Part shown: one piece after another, positions 19,110-26,800 of the stretch | Position numbering within the stretch: the first letter of the stretch is position 1 | Layout of the letters: each line of letters opens with the position of its first letter | Assembly: GCA_934572465.1 (NCBI GenBank) | Contig: CAKTLG010000012.1 | Span: 1 to 46,982, forward strand | Direction: 5' to 3' | DNA length: 46,982 bases | Source: an uncultured Oscillospiraceae bacterium | Lineage (GTDB): Bacteria > Bacillota > Clostridia > Oscillospirales > Oscillospiraceae | The notes under the pieces: model-generated | What the model saw: the letters and a program-made list of their open reading frames with translations, nothing else | Database searches by the model: none | What the model was told of the DNA's origin: nothing | Translations under genes and position numbers: made by a program

Positions 19110-20041
19110 TCCCTCTGTAGGCTCACTTCGCTCATTTCGCCCGTCTCGTCCATGCGCCGCGTCAGCTCGATCACGCGAAAGCTCCCGCTCACGCCGAGTC
19201 TCGTCCCGCGCACGTCGGCATGGTCGCCCGGCAGCGCGTCCAGCCGTCCCGCTGCCGTCACGCGCAGCGTCTCCGCGCCCTCCTTCGAGCGCTCGATCTG
19301 ATACTCTCCCGTGCAGCGCATGGTCTGCCTGTCGCTGCGCGACGGCACGTAGAACACCCTCCGGCTCCTGCCGCCGCGCGCGCAGAAGCTCTCGTTGCGC
19401 ACGCTCTGCTTTTCTCCGGCCTTTTTGTCCACCACCAGCGCCTCGGCGATCACGCCGTAGCGCCTGTCGCGGTAGGCAAGCGCCGTCACGGGCGTCTGGC
19501 CGTCGATCACCACGCGCTTTCCCCTGTGCGCGCTTGCCAGCTCCAGCGTCCCGTCCGCGCGGAAATACGGCGTCAGCCCCGCGTGCAGCACGGCAAAATC
19601 ATACATCGCCTTCCACTGGCTCGCTCCGTTCGCCACGCGGTAGCCCGCCGCCTCCGCTTCCTCCCACGCCGCACACGCAACGCCCCAGCGCGTCACGTGG
19701 TTTTTCACGATCTCCTCCGTCGTCGCCAGCTCATAGTTCACGGCCTCCGCCTCGCTGTCGAGCAGCAGCGCGGCCATGCCGCGCCCGCTCATTTCAAGCA
19801 GCAGCCCCTTCTCGCCGCACACCGCCTCGTATTCGTCGATCACGCCGACGAACGCCATCTCGCCGTCCTCGCGCGCCGTAAAGCGCACGGCTCTGCGCAG
19901 CGTCTCCGCCATCGCCGCCTCGTAGGGGCACTTCAGCGCAAAGCTGTCGCACGGCACGCTCCCCGTATAGGAAAGCTCCCACGCCAGCAGCGCCGGCAGC
20001 TCGTAGACCTCGCCCTCGCAGGTCGTCAGATATCCCTTCAT
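19106..20041 (-). CDS. XkdQ-like tail hub protein
   Basis: 311 aa, resembling the late-control D / gp27-like hub that joins tail tube and spike. The order LysM protein then hub matches PBSX xkdP-xkdQ. ATG at 20041 overlaps the LysM stop (TGATG); the frame is open further upstream but only as an overlap with the LysM gene. It starts MKGYLTTCEGEVYELP and ends just before the spike gene. Confidence 0.75.
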   Translation of the reverse strand: MKGYLTTCEGEVYELPALLAWELSYTGSVPCDSFALKCPYEAAMAETLRRAVRFTAREDGEMAFVGVIDEYEAVCGEKGLLLEMSGRGMAALLLDSEAEAVNYELATTEEIVKNHVTRWGVACAAWEEAEAAGYRVANGASQWKAMYDFAVLHAGLTPYFRADGTLELASAHRGKRVVIDGQTPVTALAYRDRRYGVIAEALVVDKKAGEKQSVRNESFCARGGRSRRVFYVPSRSDRQTMRCTGEYQIERSKEGAETLRVTAAGRLDALPGDHADVRGTRLGVSGSFRVIELTRRMDETGEMSEVSLQRE

Positions 20042-20592
20042 CACGGCAGCGTCACCCGCTCTCCCACCGCGATCTCGTTCGGGTTCCTGATCTGCGGGTT
20101 CGCCTTCAGCAGCGCCGTCAGCGTCACACCGTACCGCGCCGCAATGCCCCACAGCGTGTCGCCGCGCTGCACGGTGCAGGTCTCGCGCGCCTCCGTCCTC
20201 GCCGATGAGCCGCCGCCCACGTGGATGAGCGACGTGCCGACGGGGTTTGCCTCCCAGAAGGCGAAGCGATAGCGCACATAGTCCTCCAGCGGCTGCTGCG
20301 CAAGCTCCAGCGACACGAAATACGCCTGCGACGCCTGCCACACCGGATGCACCAGCAGTCCCGTGCCCCCTCCGTAGAACACCGCCGCCAGCCGCTTGAA
20401 CTCCTCATAGGCGCCTCTGCCCGCAAACACGCCCTCGCCCTCCATCACGCGATAGCTCTGCCCCATGTCCTGCATCACGCAGCGGCCGAACGGCACCTTC
20501 GCCGTCGCGATGCTGCGCCGGAACGTGATGGTATACGTCTCCGGATTGTGCGGCCACACATAGTCCTTGTACCGCATCGGCGCAAGCTTCAT
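20041..20592 (-). CDS. LysM tail protein (XkdP-like)
   Basis: 183 aa. The N-terminal 130 residues form a phage tail domain (WPHNPETYTITFRRSI) and the C-terminus carries one LysM module (about 138-183, VQRGDTLWGIAARYGVTL). In PBSX-like phages this protein follows the tape measure and links tube to baseplate. ATG at 20592 with GAGAGGAGAGAG upstream. Confidence 0.85.
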   Translation of the reverse strand: MKLAPMRYKDYVWPHNPETYTITFRRSIATAKVPFGRCVMQDMGQSYRVMEGEGVFAGRGAYEEFKRLAAVFYGGGTGLLVHPVWQASQAYFVSLELAQQPLEDYVRYRFAFWEANPVGTSLIHVGGGSSARTEARETCTVQRGDTLWGIAARYGVTLTALLKANPQIRNPNEIAVGERVTLP

Positions 20593-20608
20593 GCACCTCT
20601 CTCCTCTC

Positions 20609-21073
20609 TCAGTAGAATAAAAAGCCTCCGTCATAGCGCCGCGCGTCGCGCTCAAGGCTCAGCGCGAGCGTTTCCGTCCCGTCGCTCTCCCGCGCCGCCG
20701 CGCGCACGAAGCTCTCCTCTCCCCGCACGGCGGCAGACGCGCCCGCCGCCGTGCTTTTCTCAAGCTCCCCCGCGATCCACGCCGCCGCGCTCTCCTCCTT
20801 CAGCGCGTTTCCGGAGCGGAGCGCGCCCGCGGCGCGCCCCGCCTCCGCCGCCGCCTTCTCCGCATCCGCCATCAGCTCCGATGCCGCCGCGTCATTCTCC
20901 GTCTGGCCGTAAAGCCTTCTTTTCAGCCGCGCCGCCGCTTCCTCTCCGCCGCGCGCCCCGCCGCTCTCCGCCGGCGCCGCCGGCACGCTCTGCGCAAGAC
21001 GGCCCTTCAGCGTCTCCTCCTGCGCGCGCCACAGCGCTGATGCGCGCACGAGGACCCATTCGATGTAATTCAA
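20609..21073 (-). CDS. Short protein at the tape-measure position
   Basis: 154 aa, unrecognised. It lies between the tail chaperones and the LysM protein, where all known contractile phages have a tape-measure protein, usually several hundred to over a thousand residues. It is Ala/Glu-rich (helical, ELMADAEKAAAEAGRAAGAL) with no membrane-spanning segment, and ends DARRYDGGFLFY. It could be a very short tape measure, a degenerate remnant, or an unrelated protein after loss of the tape measure. TTG start overlaps the chaperone stop (TTGA). Confidence 0.65.
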   Translation of the reverse strand: MNYIEWVLVRASALWRAQEETLKGRLAQSVPAAPAESGGARGGEEAAARLKRRLYGQTENDAAASELMADAEKAAAEAGRAAGALRSGNALKEESAAAWIAGELEKSTAAGASAAVRGEESFVRAAARESDGTETLALSLERDARRYDGGFLFY

Positions 21074-21366
21074 GCTCTGCCTCCCTCCTTCATGCGAAGG
21101 AAGCGCGCCATGTCAAAGCCCGCGTTGCCGCCGCCGGCCGTATCGGCCAGCAGCGTCCCGCAGCACGTGCACCGCGCCTCCTCCGCCCGCTCTCTGCACG
21201 CGGGGCACAGCCGCTCGAGTGCTTCCTCGCGGTCGAGCATCTCGTGCAGCAGGCAGTAGAGATAGTCTCCGTCCGTCATCTCCTGCACGCGTTTCTCGCT
21301 CGGCAGCGCGCCGGCATATCGGAGCACGCGCCATTTCAGCCGCTCGTAGGGCGCGTGCTCCAGGCT
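21070..21366 (-). CDS. Tail chaperone C-terminal extension (gpT-like, made by -1 frameshift)
   Basis: Encodes 98 residues (SLEHAPYERLKW...KEGGRA) joined to the first 119 residues of the upstream chaperone by a -1 frameshift at 21366-21372, giving a predicted 217-aa fusion. In lambda and many tailed phages the same arrangement (gpG and gpGT) loads the tape measure and recruits tube subunits. A four-cysteine motif CPAC...CTCC (two CxxC about 13 residues apart) suggests a zinc ribbon. No good independent start is seen. Confidence 0.75.
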   Translation of the reverse strand, partial: SLEHAPYERLKWRVLRYAGALPSEKRVQEMTDGDYLYCLLHEMLDREEALERLCPACRERAEEARCTCCGTLLADTAGGGNAGFDMARFLRMKEGGRA

Positions 21367-21372
21367 TTTTTT
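21321..21372 (-). promoter_or_regulatory. Programmed -1 ribosomal frameshift signal
   Basis: On the minus strand: the heptamer A AAA AAA (21372 to 21366) in the zero frame of the chaperone (codons CTA-AAA-AAA-GCC), a 4-nt spacer (GCCT), then a perfect 12-bp stem GGAGCACGCGCC / GGCGCGTGCTCC (21361-21350 and 21332-21321) with a 17-nt loop. The zero-frame stop lies in the loop. A -1 slip opens a 98-codon frame ending at 21070. Confidence 0.85.
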
Positions 21373-21722
21373 AGCGCTTCCACCCTTTCGCGCCCGTCCT
21401 CGCACGAGGGGTTCTCCGCTCCGTCGAGCGCCGCATAGCGCTCGATCAGCGCGTTGATCTCGCCGACGCTCAGCGCGTCCTCCACGTCCTCGGCGCACGC
21501 AAAGACCGCCTCGCCGTTTTCCGTCAGGCTCCTTCTGAGCAGCGCCGCATTTGCCCGCAGCGCCCGCTCCTCCTCATCCGCGCAGTCGAGCTGCGCGATC
21601 TCGCGCCGCAGCGCGAGCGTCTCACGGGCCGTGAGCAGCCGCAGCGCGCAGATCCTTTCTCCGATGCGCACGCGCTCCTCGCGCTCGCGGCCCAGAAATT
21701 TCAGCAGTCCTTCGTCCATCAT
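21336..21722 (-). CDS. Tail assembly chaperone (XkdN/gpG-like)
   Basis: 128-aa zero-frame product ending KAWSTRPTSG. It is mostly helical and acidic (CADEEERALRANAALL, SVGEINALIERYAAL), as in XkdN-type tail chaperones. Its position after the tube gene is the standard one. Starts at ATG 21722, overlapping the tube stop. It gives a longer fusion by frameshift; see the signal at 21321-21372. Confidence 0.8.
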   Translation of the reverse strand: MMDEGLLKFLGREREERVRIGERICALRLLTARETLALRREIAQLDCADEEERALRANAALLRRSLTENGEAVFACAEDVEDALSVGEINALIERYAALDGAENPSCEDGRERVEALKKAWSTRPTSG

Positions 21723-22108
21723 CCCGCGATCTCCATGCGCTTGCGCGCGATGATCGTCACCTTTTCCGCCGCCGGCTCGCCGAGCTTGCCGGCCTCCTCA
21801 ATGCTGCTCCAGCGGCACTGGGAATAGATGATGCGCTTGTCCGGCTTACAGATCACGAGTGAAAAATCGTTCAGCTCATAAAAATCAACGCCGTCGCTCA
21901 CGGCCTCGTCGGTCGCGTAGAGCCTCGTCAGCTCCAGCGTATACTTGTTCGCCCCCGCGATCGTCGCCACCGGCTCGCTCTCGCCGAAGGCCTCGATCTC
22001 TCGGCTCGTGCGCACGGCCTTTGTCGTATAGCTCTGCACCACCGCGACCTTTTTGCCGTCCGCCTCCAGATAGATGTCGCTGCTCAGCGGCAGGATCGTC
22101 TTTGCCAT
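21719..22108 (-). CDS. Tail tube protein (XkdM-like)
   Basis: 129 aa, beta-rich. It starts LPLSSDIYLEADGKKVAVVQSYTT and contains SREIEAFGESEPVATI and LELTRLY, the recognisable pattern of the XkdM-type inner tube of PBSX-like tails. It follows the sheath by 12 nt. ATG with AAGGAGG. Confidence 0.88.
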   Translation of the reverse strand: MAKTILPLSSDIYLEADGKKVAVVQSYTTKAVRTSREIEAFGESEPVATIAGANKYTLELTRLYATDEAVSDGVDFYELNDFSLVICKPDKRIIYSQCRWSSIEEAGKLGEPAAEKVTIIARKRMEIAG

Positions 22109-22120
22109 GTCTTCTCCTCC

Positions 22121-23194
22121 TTATACCGTGATGTGCGCGGTCAGATAGATGCGGTTCAGCCCGTGCGCCACCGTGAAGCTGAACTCCACCAGGCACACCG
22201 TCGGATCGCTCTCCAGCGCGCTCACCCTGACCTCGCCGTAGTCGTCCACAATCTCGCGGCCCTTCATCTCCTCCAGCTCCAGCACCACCTGCGAGCGGAT
22301 GGCCCCGCGGCTCTGCGCGGTGTTTTTGCTGCGTGCGAAGCGGGCGCGCAGCGCGCTGCGGATCGTCGGGATGACCTCATCCACGATAAGGATCGTCGTC
22401 AGCTCGCGCCATGTCGTATCCGCCGCGCCGCCGCTCGTCGTTTTCGTCGTGATGCCGCGCACCGGCGAGCAGATGCCGCCCACGCATTCAAGCGGCGTCA
22501 CGCCGCCGCGCACCAGCTGGTCGATCTCGCTCTCGCTCAGGCGGCGGCTCACCGCGCCGAGTCCCTTGAGCGCCGCGCCGTTCACAGGGATCGACGGGTC
22601 GCTTCCCGCCGCGATCACACCCGCCAGCGCCGCCGCGGCAAATACCGCGCTGAGGCCTGTCCCGTCCGTCAGCGCCGCGTCCGGCCCCACGAGCGTCACG
22701 CGCTCGCTGTTGATCGCCTTCGCGTGGCTCACCATCTGTGCTGCCGTCTCGTTCGCGCCGCCCACGACCGCAATGCGCTCGCGCCGCAGCGCCGACGCGC
22801 TCTCCACGCTCGTTCTCAGGCTCTGGTGCACCGTCGTTTCCGCGCTGTCGCACACCACGATGTCCACGCCTTCTTCCTCCTCCAGCGCGGCAAAGGCCGC
22901 GGCGTAGTCCGCCGCGCCGTTTTTGTCCTTGCCCACGGCCACGGCCTTCACCGTGCCCGCGCCGTTTGCGAACAGCAGCCGCAGCAGCGTGCTCATGCCA
23001 TACACGCCCTCCGCGTCCTCGCCGAAGATCTCCTTTCCCTCCTCATAGGAGGTGATCATCTCAACGCTGTTCGCCGTACCCTTTGACGCAGCGGCCGCCG
23101 CGCCGACGGTCCTCGCCGCCGTGCGTGCGCTCACCACGCTCGATGCGTCATAGGACGAATACACGCCCGGACGCTCATGGATCGTACTATTCAT
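22121..23194 (-). CDS. Contractile tail sheath protein (XkdK-like)
   Basis: 357 aa, a sheath subunit of a contractile tail. The N-terminus has the family start (HERPGVYSSYD), a long variable middle domain (about 95-260), and the C-terminal core with DEVIPTIRSALRARFARS and VEFSFTVAHGLNRIYL. Shorter than PBSX XkdK (about 466 aa), suggesting loss of a surface domain. Its presence makes this a myovirus-type tail. ATG with AAGGAG; overlaps the preceding gene by 8 nt. Confidence 0.9.
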   Translation of the reverse strand: MNSTIHERPGVYSSYDASSVVSARTAARTVGAAAAASKGTANSVEMITSYEEGKEIFGEDAEGVYGMSTLLRLLFANGAGTVKAVAVGKDKNGAADYAAAFAALEEEEGVDIVVCDSAETTVHQSLRTSVESASALRRERIAVVGGANETAAQMVSHAKAINSERVTLVGPDAALTDGTGLSAVFAAAALAGVIAAGSDPSIPVNGAALKGLGAVSRRLSESEIDQLVRGGVTPLECVGGICSPVRGITTKTTSGGAADTTWRELTTILIVDEVIPTIRSALRARFARSKNTAQSRGAIRSQVVLELEEMKGREIVDDYGEVRVSALESDPTVCLVEFSFTVAHGLNRIYLTAHITV

Positions 23195-23687
23195 GCTCCT
23201 TCACCGTGCCCTTCAACACAAAATCGGTAAATACCGTCTCCTCCTCCGCCGCCTCGGCGGTGAAATACGCCGCATATTCCGCCTGCGCGCACAGCCGGAA
23301 CATCCCGCTCACCTTGTCCCATTCCGTCTCTCCACGGTGCAGCGCGCGCAGCCTGAGTCCCTCCGGCAGCGCCGTCAGCAGCGCCTGCGCCACGTTTTCC
23401 GCCGCCGTCTCGCAGCCCTCGGCTCCCAGCGCGCGCGGCGCATAAATGTCGATCGACAGTCCGACCTCCATTCTCCGCCCGTAGACCTCGACCATCTCCT
23501 GCGTTCTCTCGTCCACGCGCCGGCCCAGATAGTCCGTCACGCCTGAACCGCTGATGTGCGCCTCCCGCACGCCGACCGCCGCGGCCGCGCGCTCATACCG
23601 CCGCAGCCGTTCGGCGCTGTATGCCTCCTCAGCGCCGCAGCCCGTGCTCTCGATCGCCGATATCACCGCGCGTTTGACCTGCTTCAT
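23187..23687 (-). CDS. Tail completion / connector protein
   Basis: About 166 aa from ATG 23687 (or 169 aa from GTG 23696, which has a better-spaced GGAG and overlaps the previous stop). It lies between the head-closure gene and the sheath, where XkdJ/XkdI-like tail-terminator proteins are. Contains DIYAPRALGAEGCETAAENV and a C-terminal beta segment. Function is by position. Confidence 0.6.
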   Translation of the reverse strand: MKQVKRAVISAIESTGCGAEEAYSAERLRRYERAAAAVGVREAHISGSGVTDYLGRRVDERTQEMVEVYGRRMEVGLSIDIYAPRALGAEGCETAAENVAQALLTALPEGLRLRALHRGETEWDKVSGMFRLCAQAEYAAYFTAEAAEEETVFTDFVLKGTVKEHE

Positions 23688-23692
23688 CGCCG

Positions 23693-24016
23693 TCACGCCG
23701 TCTCCGCCTCCTCCTTGAGCACCGCCCAGCGGTAAATGGCCGTCACGCCCGCAAAGACCGCCGCCGCGTCGCGCACGACATAGCGTCTCTCTCTGCACAC
23801 CACGCGGTCGCCCATATCGATCTCCACATCCGCCGGCCCCAGATACCGCCAGCAGTGCTCGTCCGCCGCGCCCAGCGGCGTCGCGCTGAACGGCTCGTCC
23901 CCCGTCTCGCGCGTCATCGGCTGGACAAGGGCCCTCGTCTGCTCCGTTTCGCCGCCGCGCTGCACCGTCGTCTCCAGCCCGTAGCGCGCAAACGCCTCAT
24001 CCAGCGCCCGCTTCAT
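23693..24016 (-). CDS. Head-closure protein
   Basis: 107 aa from ATG 24016 (MKRALDEAFARYG), overlapping the previous stop by 4 nt. Small beta-rich protein with a DMGDRVVCRERRYVV strand pair, the size and form of SPP1 gp16-type or DUF3599-type head-closure proteins. The assignment is positional. Confidence 0.6.
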   Translation of the reverse strand: MKRALDEAFARYGLETTVQRGGETEQTRALVQPMTRETGDEPFSATPLGAADEHCWRYLGPADVEIDMGDRVVCRERRYVVRDAAAVFAGVTAIYRWAVLKEEAETA

Positions 24017-24399
24017 CCTCGCGTCGTGCAAAAGTAAAAGCCCCCCTCCTTCGTATACGGGCGCATCAGCGCCCATGCCTGCTCGCGCAGCGCGTCCGCG
24101 CGTCTGCCGCTCTCGCCGCCGTCACGCAGCGTCACGCTCATGTCGCCCGCGCGCAGGGAGGATACCTCCTCCCCGCACGTCCTCGCGCGCTCCAGCGCCG
24201 CCGCGGCAAGGAACGCCCCCGCGCAGACAAAGGCGCTTTCGCATTCCTCCTTCGTCACGTCCGCGCGCAGCGCGCGCTCCAGGATCATCTCCTGCGCGGT
24301 GCAGATCATTTTCAGCAGCGCCTCCTCGCTCTCGTCCGCGCGCGTCAGCGTGCGGGCGCAGGAGAGCATCTGCTCGCCGATGCTCCTTGTCTCGTCCAT
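24013..24399 (-). CDS. Head-tail connector (gp15-like adaptor)
   Basis: 128 aa, all-helical (EEALLKMICTAQEMILERAL, ESAFVCAGAFLAAAALERA), as expected for the adaptor that binds the portal. The C-terminus is basic and aromatic. ATG at 24399 with GGAGGGAG 9 nt upstream; a GTG at 24420 overlaps the capsid stop and is less likely. Confidence 0.65.
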   Translation of the reverse strand: MDETRSIGEQMLSCARTLTRADESEEALLKMICTAQEMILERALRADVTKEECESAFVCAGAFLAAAALERARTCGEEVSSLRAGDMSVTLRDGGESGRRADALREQAWALMRPYTKEGGFYFCTTRG

Positions 24400-24416
24400 A
24401 TCGTCTCTCCCTCCGC

Positions 24417-25448
24417 TCACTGGAGCTTGAGCACCTTCGATGCCTCCTGATAGGGCTTTGCAAAGCCCGAGATGCTCGTGATGGCGGCGCGCTCAAGCTG
24501 GCGGTCGATGAGCTTGTCATACTCCACCAGCACCTCGCTGCCGCAGATACGCTCAAGCGCATAGTTTTTGTCCAGGCCGATGATCGTGCCCGCGGGCATC
24601 GCGCTCGTGCGCAGGAGCTTTGCGCCCAGCGGCGTCGAGAGCGTGCCCGTGCCCTGGAAGTTCAGCCCCGTCAGCGGGTTCTGGAACTCGGAGAGCTTGA
24701 GCATTTTCAGCATCATGTCGCTGCCCATCAGCAGCGTGTTCATCGTATAGGGGTCGAACTGCGACCAGAAGCCCAGCAGCGCGTCATAGCTCAGCGTGCC
24801 CTTCGTGCCGCCGATGCCCTCGTCGCCGATGATGTAGCTTGCGGCGGCGTTGTTGTTGCCGTCGCCGTTCATCAGCACGCCGATGGCATCCTTCAGGTGC
24901 ATGCGCGCGATGTACGCGCCGATCTGGCGCAGCGTCACGGAAAAGAGGTCGAGTCGCTGGAAGCGGATGGCCTCATAGGACGCGACGAGCATTCTGCCGC
25001 GCTTGTGGAGCTTCACAAGATTCTCCTGCGTGCGGATGCTGGTCGTGGGGATGCTCGCGCCCTCCTCCACGCGCTTGAGCTCCTTGTCGTCGTCCGTCGG
25101 GACGGACGCGATGGAGCGGTAGTCCATGCCGTCAAAGTTCGTCACGGTCGCGGTGATGTCGGGCAGGATATCGCTCTCCATGCCCTGGCGCACCACACGC
25201 GAGACGAACTCGGGAAACAGCACGGACGACTCGCTCGTGTGGAAAAACTTCTCCACCATGTCGCTGCCCGCGCCCTTGACGTGGATGTCAAAGCGCTTGA
25301 GCTGGCGCTGGAAGGCGTCAAGCCCCTCGAGCGCCGTGCCCTTGTAGCTCTCGCTCGGGTCAAGCGACTCGAGCACCTTCAGAAAGCTCTTGCCGCTTTG
25401 ACCGTACATGCCCTTTTCGAGCTTCACATTTTCATACTGATAAGCCAT
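24417..25448 (-). CDS. Major capsid protein (XkdG-like, HK97 fold)
   Basis: 343 aa. It begins with the N-arm (MYGQSGKSFLKVLESLDPS), continues into helices of the HK97 P-domain, and includes QENLVKLHKRGRMLVASYEAIRFQ, characteristic of XkdG/major capsid proteins in PBSX-like phages. The strong AAGGAGG fits high expression. It shows that the element encodes a DNA-filled head, not only a tail. Confidence 0.9.
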   Translation of the reverse strand: MAYQYENVKLEKGMYGQSGKSFLKVLESLDPSESYKGTALEGLDAFQRQLKRFDIHVKGAGSDMVEKFFHTSESSVLFPEFVSRVVRQGMESDILPDITATVTNFDGMDYRSIASVPTDDDKELKRVEEGASIPTTSIRTQENLVKLHKRGRMLVASYEAIRFQRLDLFSVTLRQIGAYIARMHLKDAIGVLMNGDGNNNAAASYIIGDEGIGGTKGTLSYDALLGFWSQFDPYTMNTLLMGSDMMLKMLKLSEFQNPLTGLNFQGTGTLSTPLGAKLLRTSAMPAGTIIGLDKNYALERICGSEVLVEYDKLIDRQLERAAITSISGFAKPYQEASKVLKLQ

Positions 25449-25460
25449 TTTTCTTCCTCC

Positions 25461-25814
25461 TTAAAGCTTGATGACCGCGGTCTCCGCCGCGCTGTCCACC
25501 GCAAGGATCAGATACTCTCTGCCCTTTGCCGCATCCACGCTCACGCCGCCCGCGGCGTCGGCGCTCAGCTTGCCGTAGCCGACGGACGGCGCCGTCTCGC
25601 CGCTGTAGCGCACCGCGGCAAGCCCGCCAAGCTGCACGCTGCACGCCTTGCCGTCGTGACCGACGGCGCGCACCACGCCGATAAAGCCGTCCTGCGCGCT
25701 GCACTTTGCCGCCGTATCGCCCGCGCCGGCCTTGACGACCATGCCCTCGCTCACGCCCGTGCCGCAGTTCATCGTCGCGCACCACGCGCCGATGCCCTCA
25801 TAGGAAATGCTCAT
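25461..25814 (-). CDS. Capsid decoration-like protein
   Basis: 117 aa, beta-rich with many Gly/Ala/Val, in the place of a decoration protein or head fibre between protease and capsid. It contains GMVVKAGAGDTAAKCSAQDGF and a repeated VxAxG pattern like DUF2190-type decoration proteins. ATG with GAGGAGG. Confidence 0.6.
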   Translation of the reverse strand: MSISYEGIGAWCATMNCGTGVSEGMVVKAGAGDTAAKCSAQDGFIGVVRAVGHDGKACSVQLGGLAAVRYSGETAPSVGYGKLSADAAGGVSVDAAKGREYLILAVDSAAETAVIKL

Positions 25815-25867
25815 AAAAAATCCTCCTCATCATTTATGTCAAAAAGCCTCCGCTCTTTGCCCGTCTC

Positions 25868-26800
25868 TTACACGCGGAAATCGCTCTCGTCCTCCGCGCC
25901 GCGCGTTCTCTCGCCGTAGGAGAGCTGCGTGCGAAGCCCCAGCTTCTTCGCCGCCCGCGTGCGGTAGATGCGCTCCATCTCGCGCAGCTCGTCCTCGTCC
26001 AGCTTTGCGACCATCTTGCCGATGGTCTCGCCGTCGGCCTCCTGCTCGCTCAGCAGCATCCAGCGCCTGACCTCGCCGCGGAGCGTTTCAAGACAGCGCC
26101 GTCCCAGCGCCGCCTGCTTTTCAAGCGCCTCCAGCTCTGCAAGGTTCGCGCGCGACCCGCGTCGCCTGACCAGCGCCTTGAGCGTGCCGTCCTCCCCGCC
26201 GCCGCGCCGCTTCAAAACGCCCGCCCTCGGCTGCGCGGGCACCGCCACAAAGCTCCATTCATACGCGTCCTGCGCCTCCAGCAGCTCCGCGCAGCACAGC
26301 TTCCCGCCGTAGCGCTTCCCCGCCTCATGGCTGCATGAGCCGCTCTCCTGCCCGCAGATCGAGCACGCGCGCCGCGCCACACTGCACCCAACGCTCACCT
26401 CTTTTTTGATGCCGCCCTCGATCTCGGCGATCAGCGTCTCGTTGCCCTCGCGCAGCATATAAGCCCAGCCCTTGAGATAGCAGCGCTTTTCGCCCGTCTC
26501 CGTCTCGCCGTCCTCCTCCACGATCTCCGTGCGGTAGATGCGCGCCGCCTGCCCCTTCGCCGACCACTCGTGGTCAAAGATGCCGCTCTTGCCCACGAAC
26601 AGCTCCCTGAGCTCCTCGAGCGTCGCGCGCGGAAAGCGCTCCCCGTCGCGGTCGACCTCGTTGTCGCACAGCCGCACGGCAAAGGTATAGACCTCCTCCG
26701 CCCTGAGCGCGCGCTTTGTAAAGGCGTTGATCGCCTCCAGCTCGCGCTCCGCCGCGCTCTGCATCAGTCCCATGCTCTCTTTTTTCACATCCATGCTCAT
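25868..26800 (-). CDS. Prohead protease/scaffold (XkdF-like)
   Basis: 310 aa. The N-terminal half (about 37-180) resembles the XkdF-type serine protease: a segment VRLCDNEVDRDGERF, His77 in FDHEW and Ser136/140 in EVSVGCS. A Cys-rich insert (C146, C149, C156, H158) may bind zinc. The C-terminal helical region (about 220-300) may act as scaffold and be removed on maturation. ATG at 26800 overlaps the portal stop by 4 nt. Confidence 0.78.
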   Translation of the reverse strand: MSMDVKKESMGLMQSAAERELEAINAFTKRALRAEEVYTFAVRLCDNEVDRDGERFPRATLEELRELFVGKSGIFDHEWSAKGQAARIYRTEIVEEDGETETGEKRCYLKGWAYMLREGNETLIAEIEGGIKKEVSVGCSVARRACSICGQESGSCSHEAGKRYGGKLCCAELLEAQDAYEWSFVAVPAQPRAGVLKRRGGGEDGTLKALVRRRGSRANLAELEALEKQAALGRRCLETLRGEVRRWMLLSEQEADGETIGKMVAKLDEDELREMERIYRTRAAKKLGLRTQLSYGERTRGAEDESDFRV

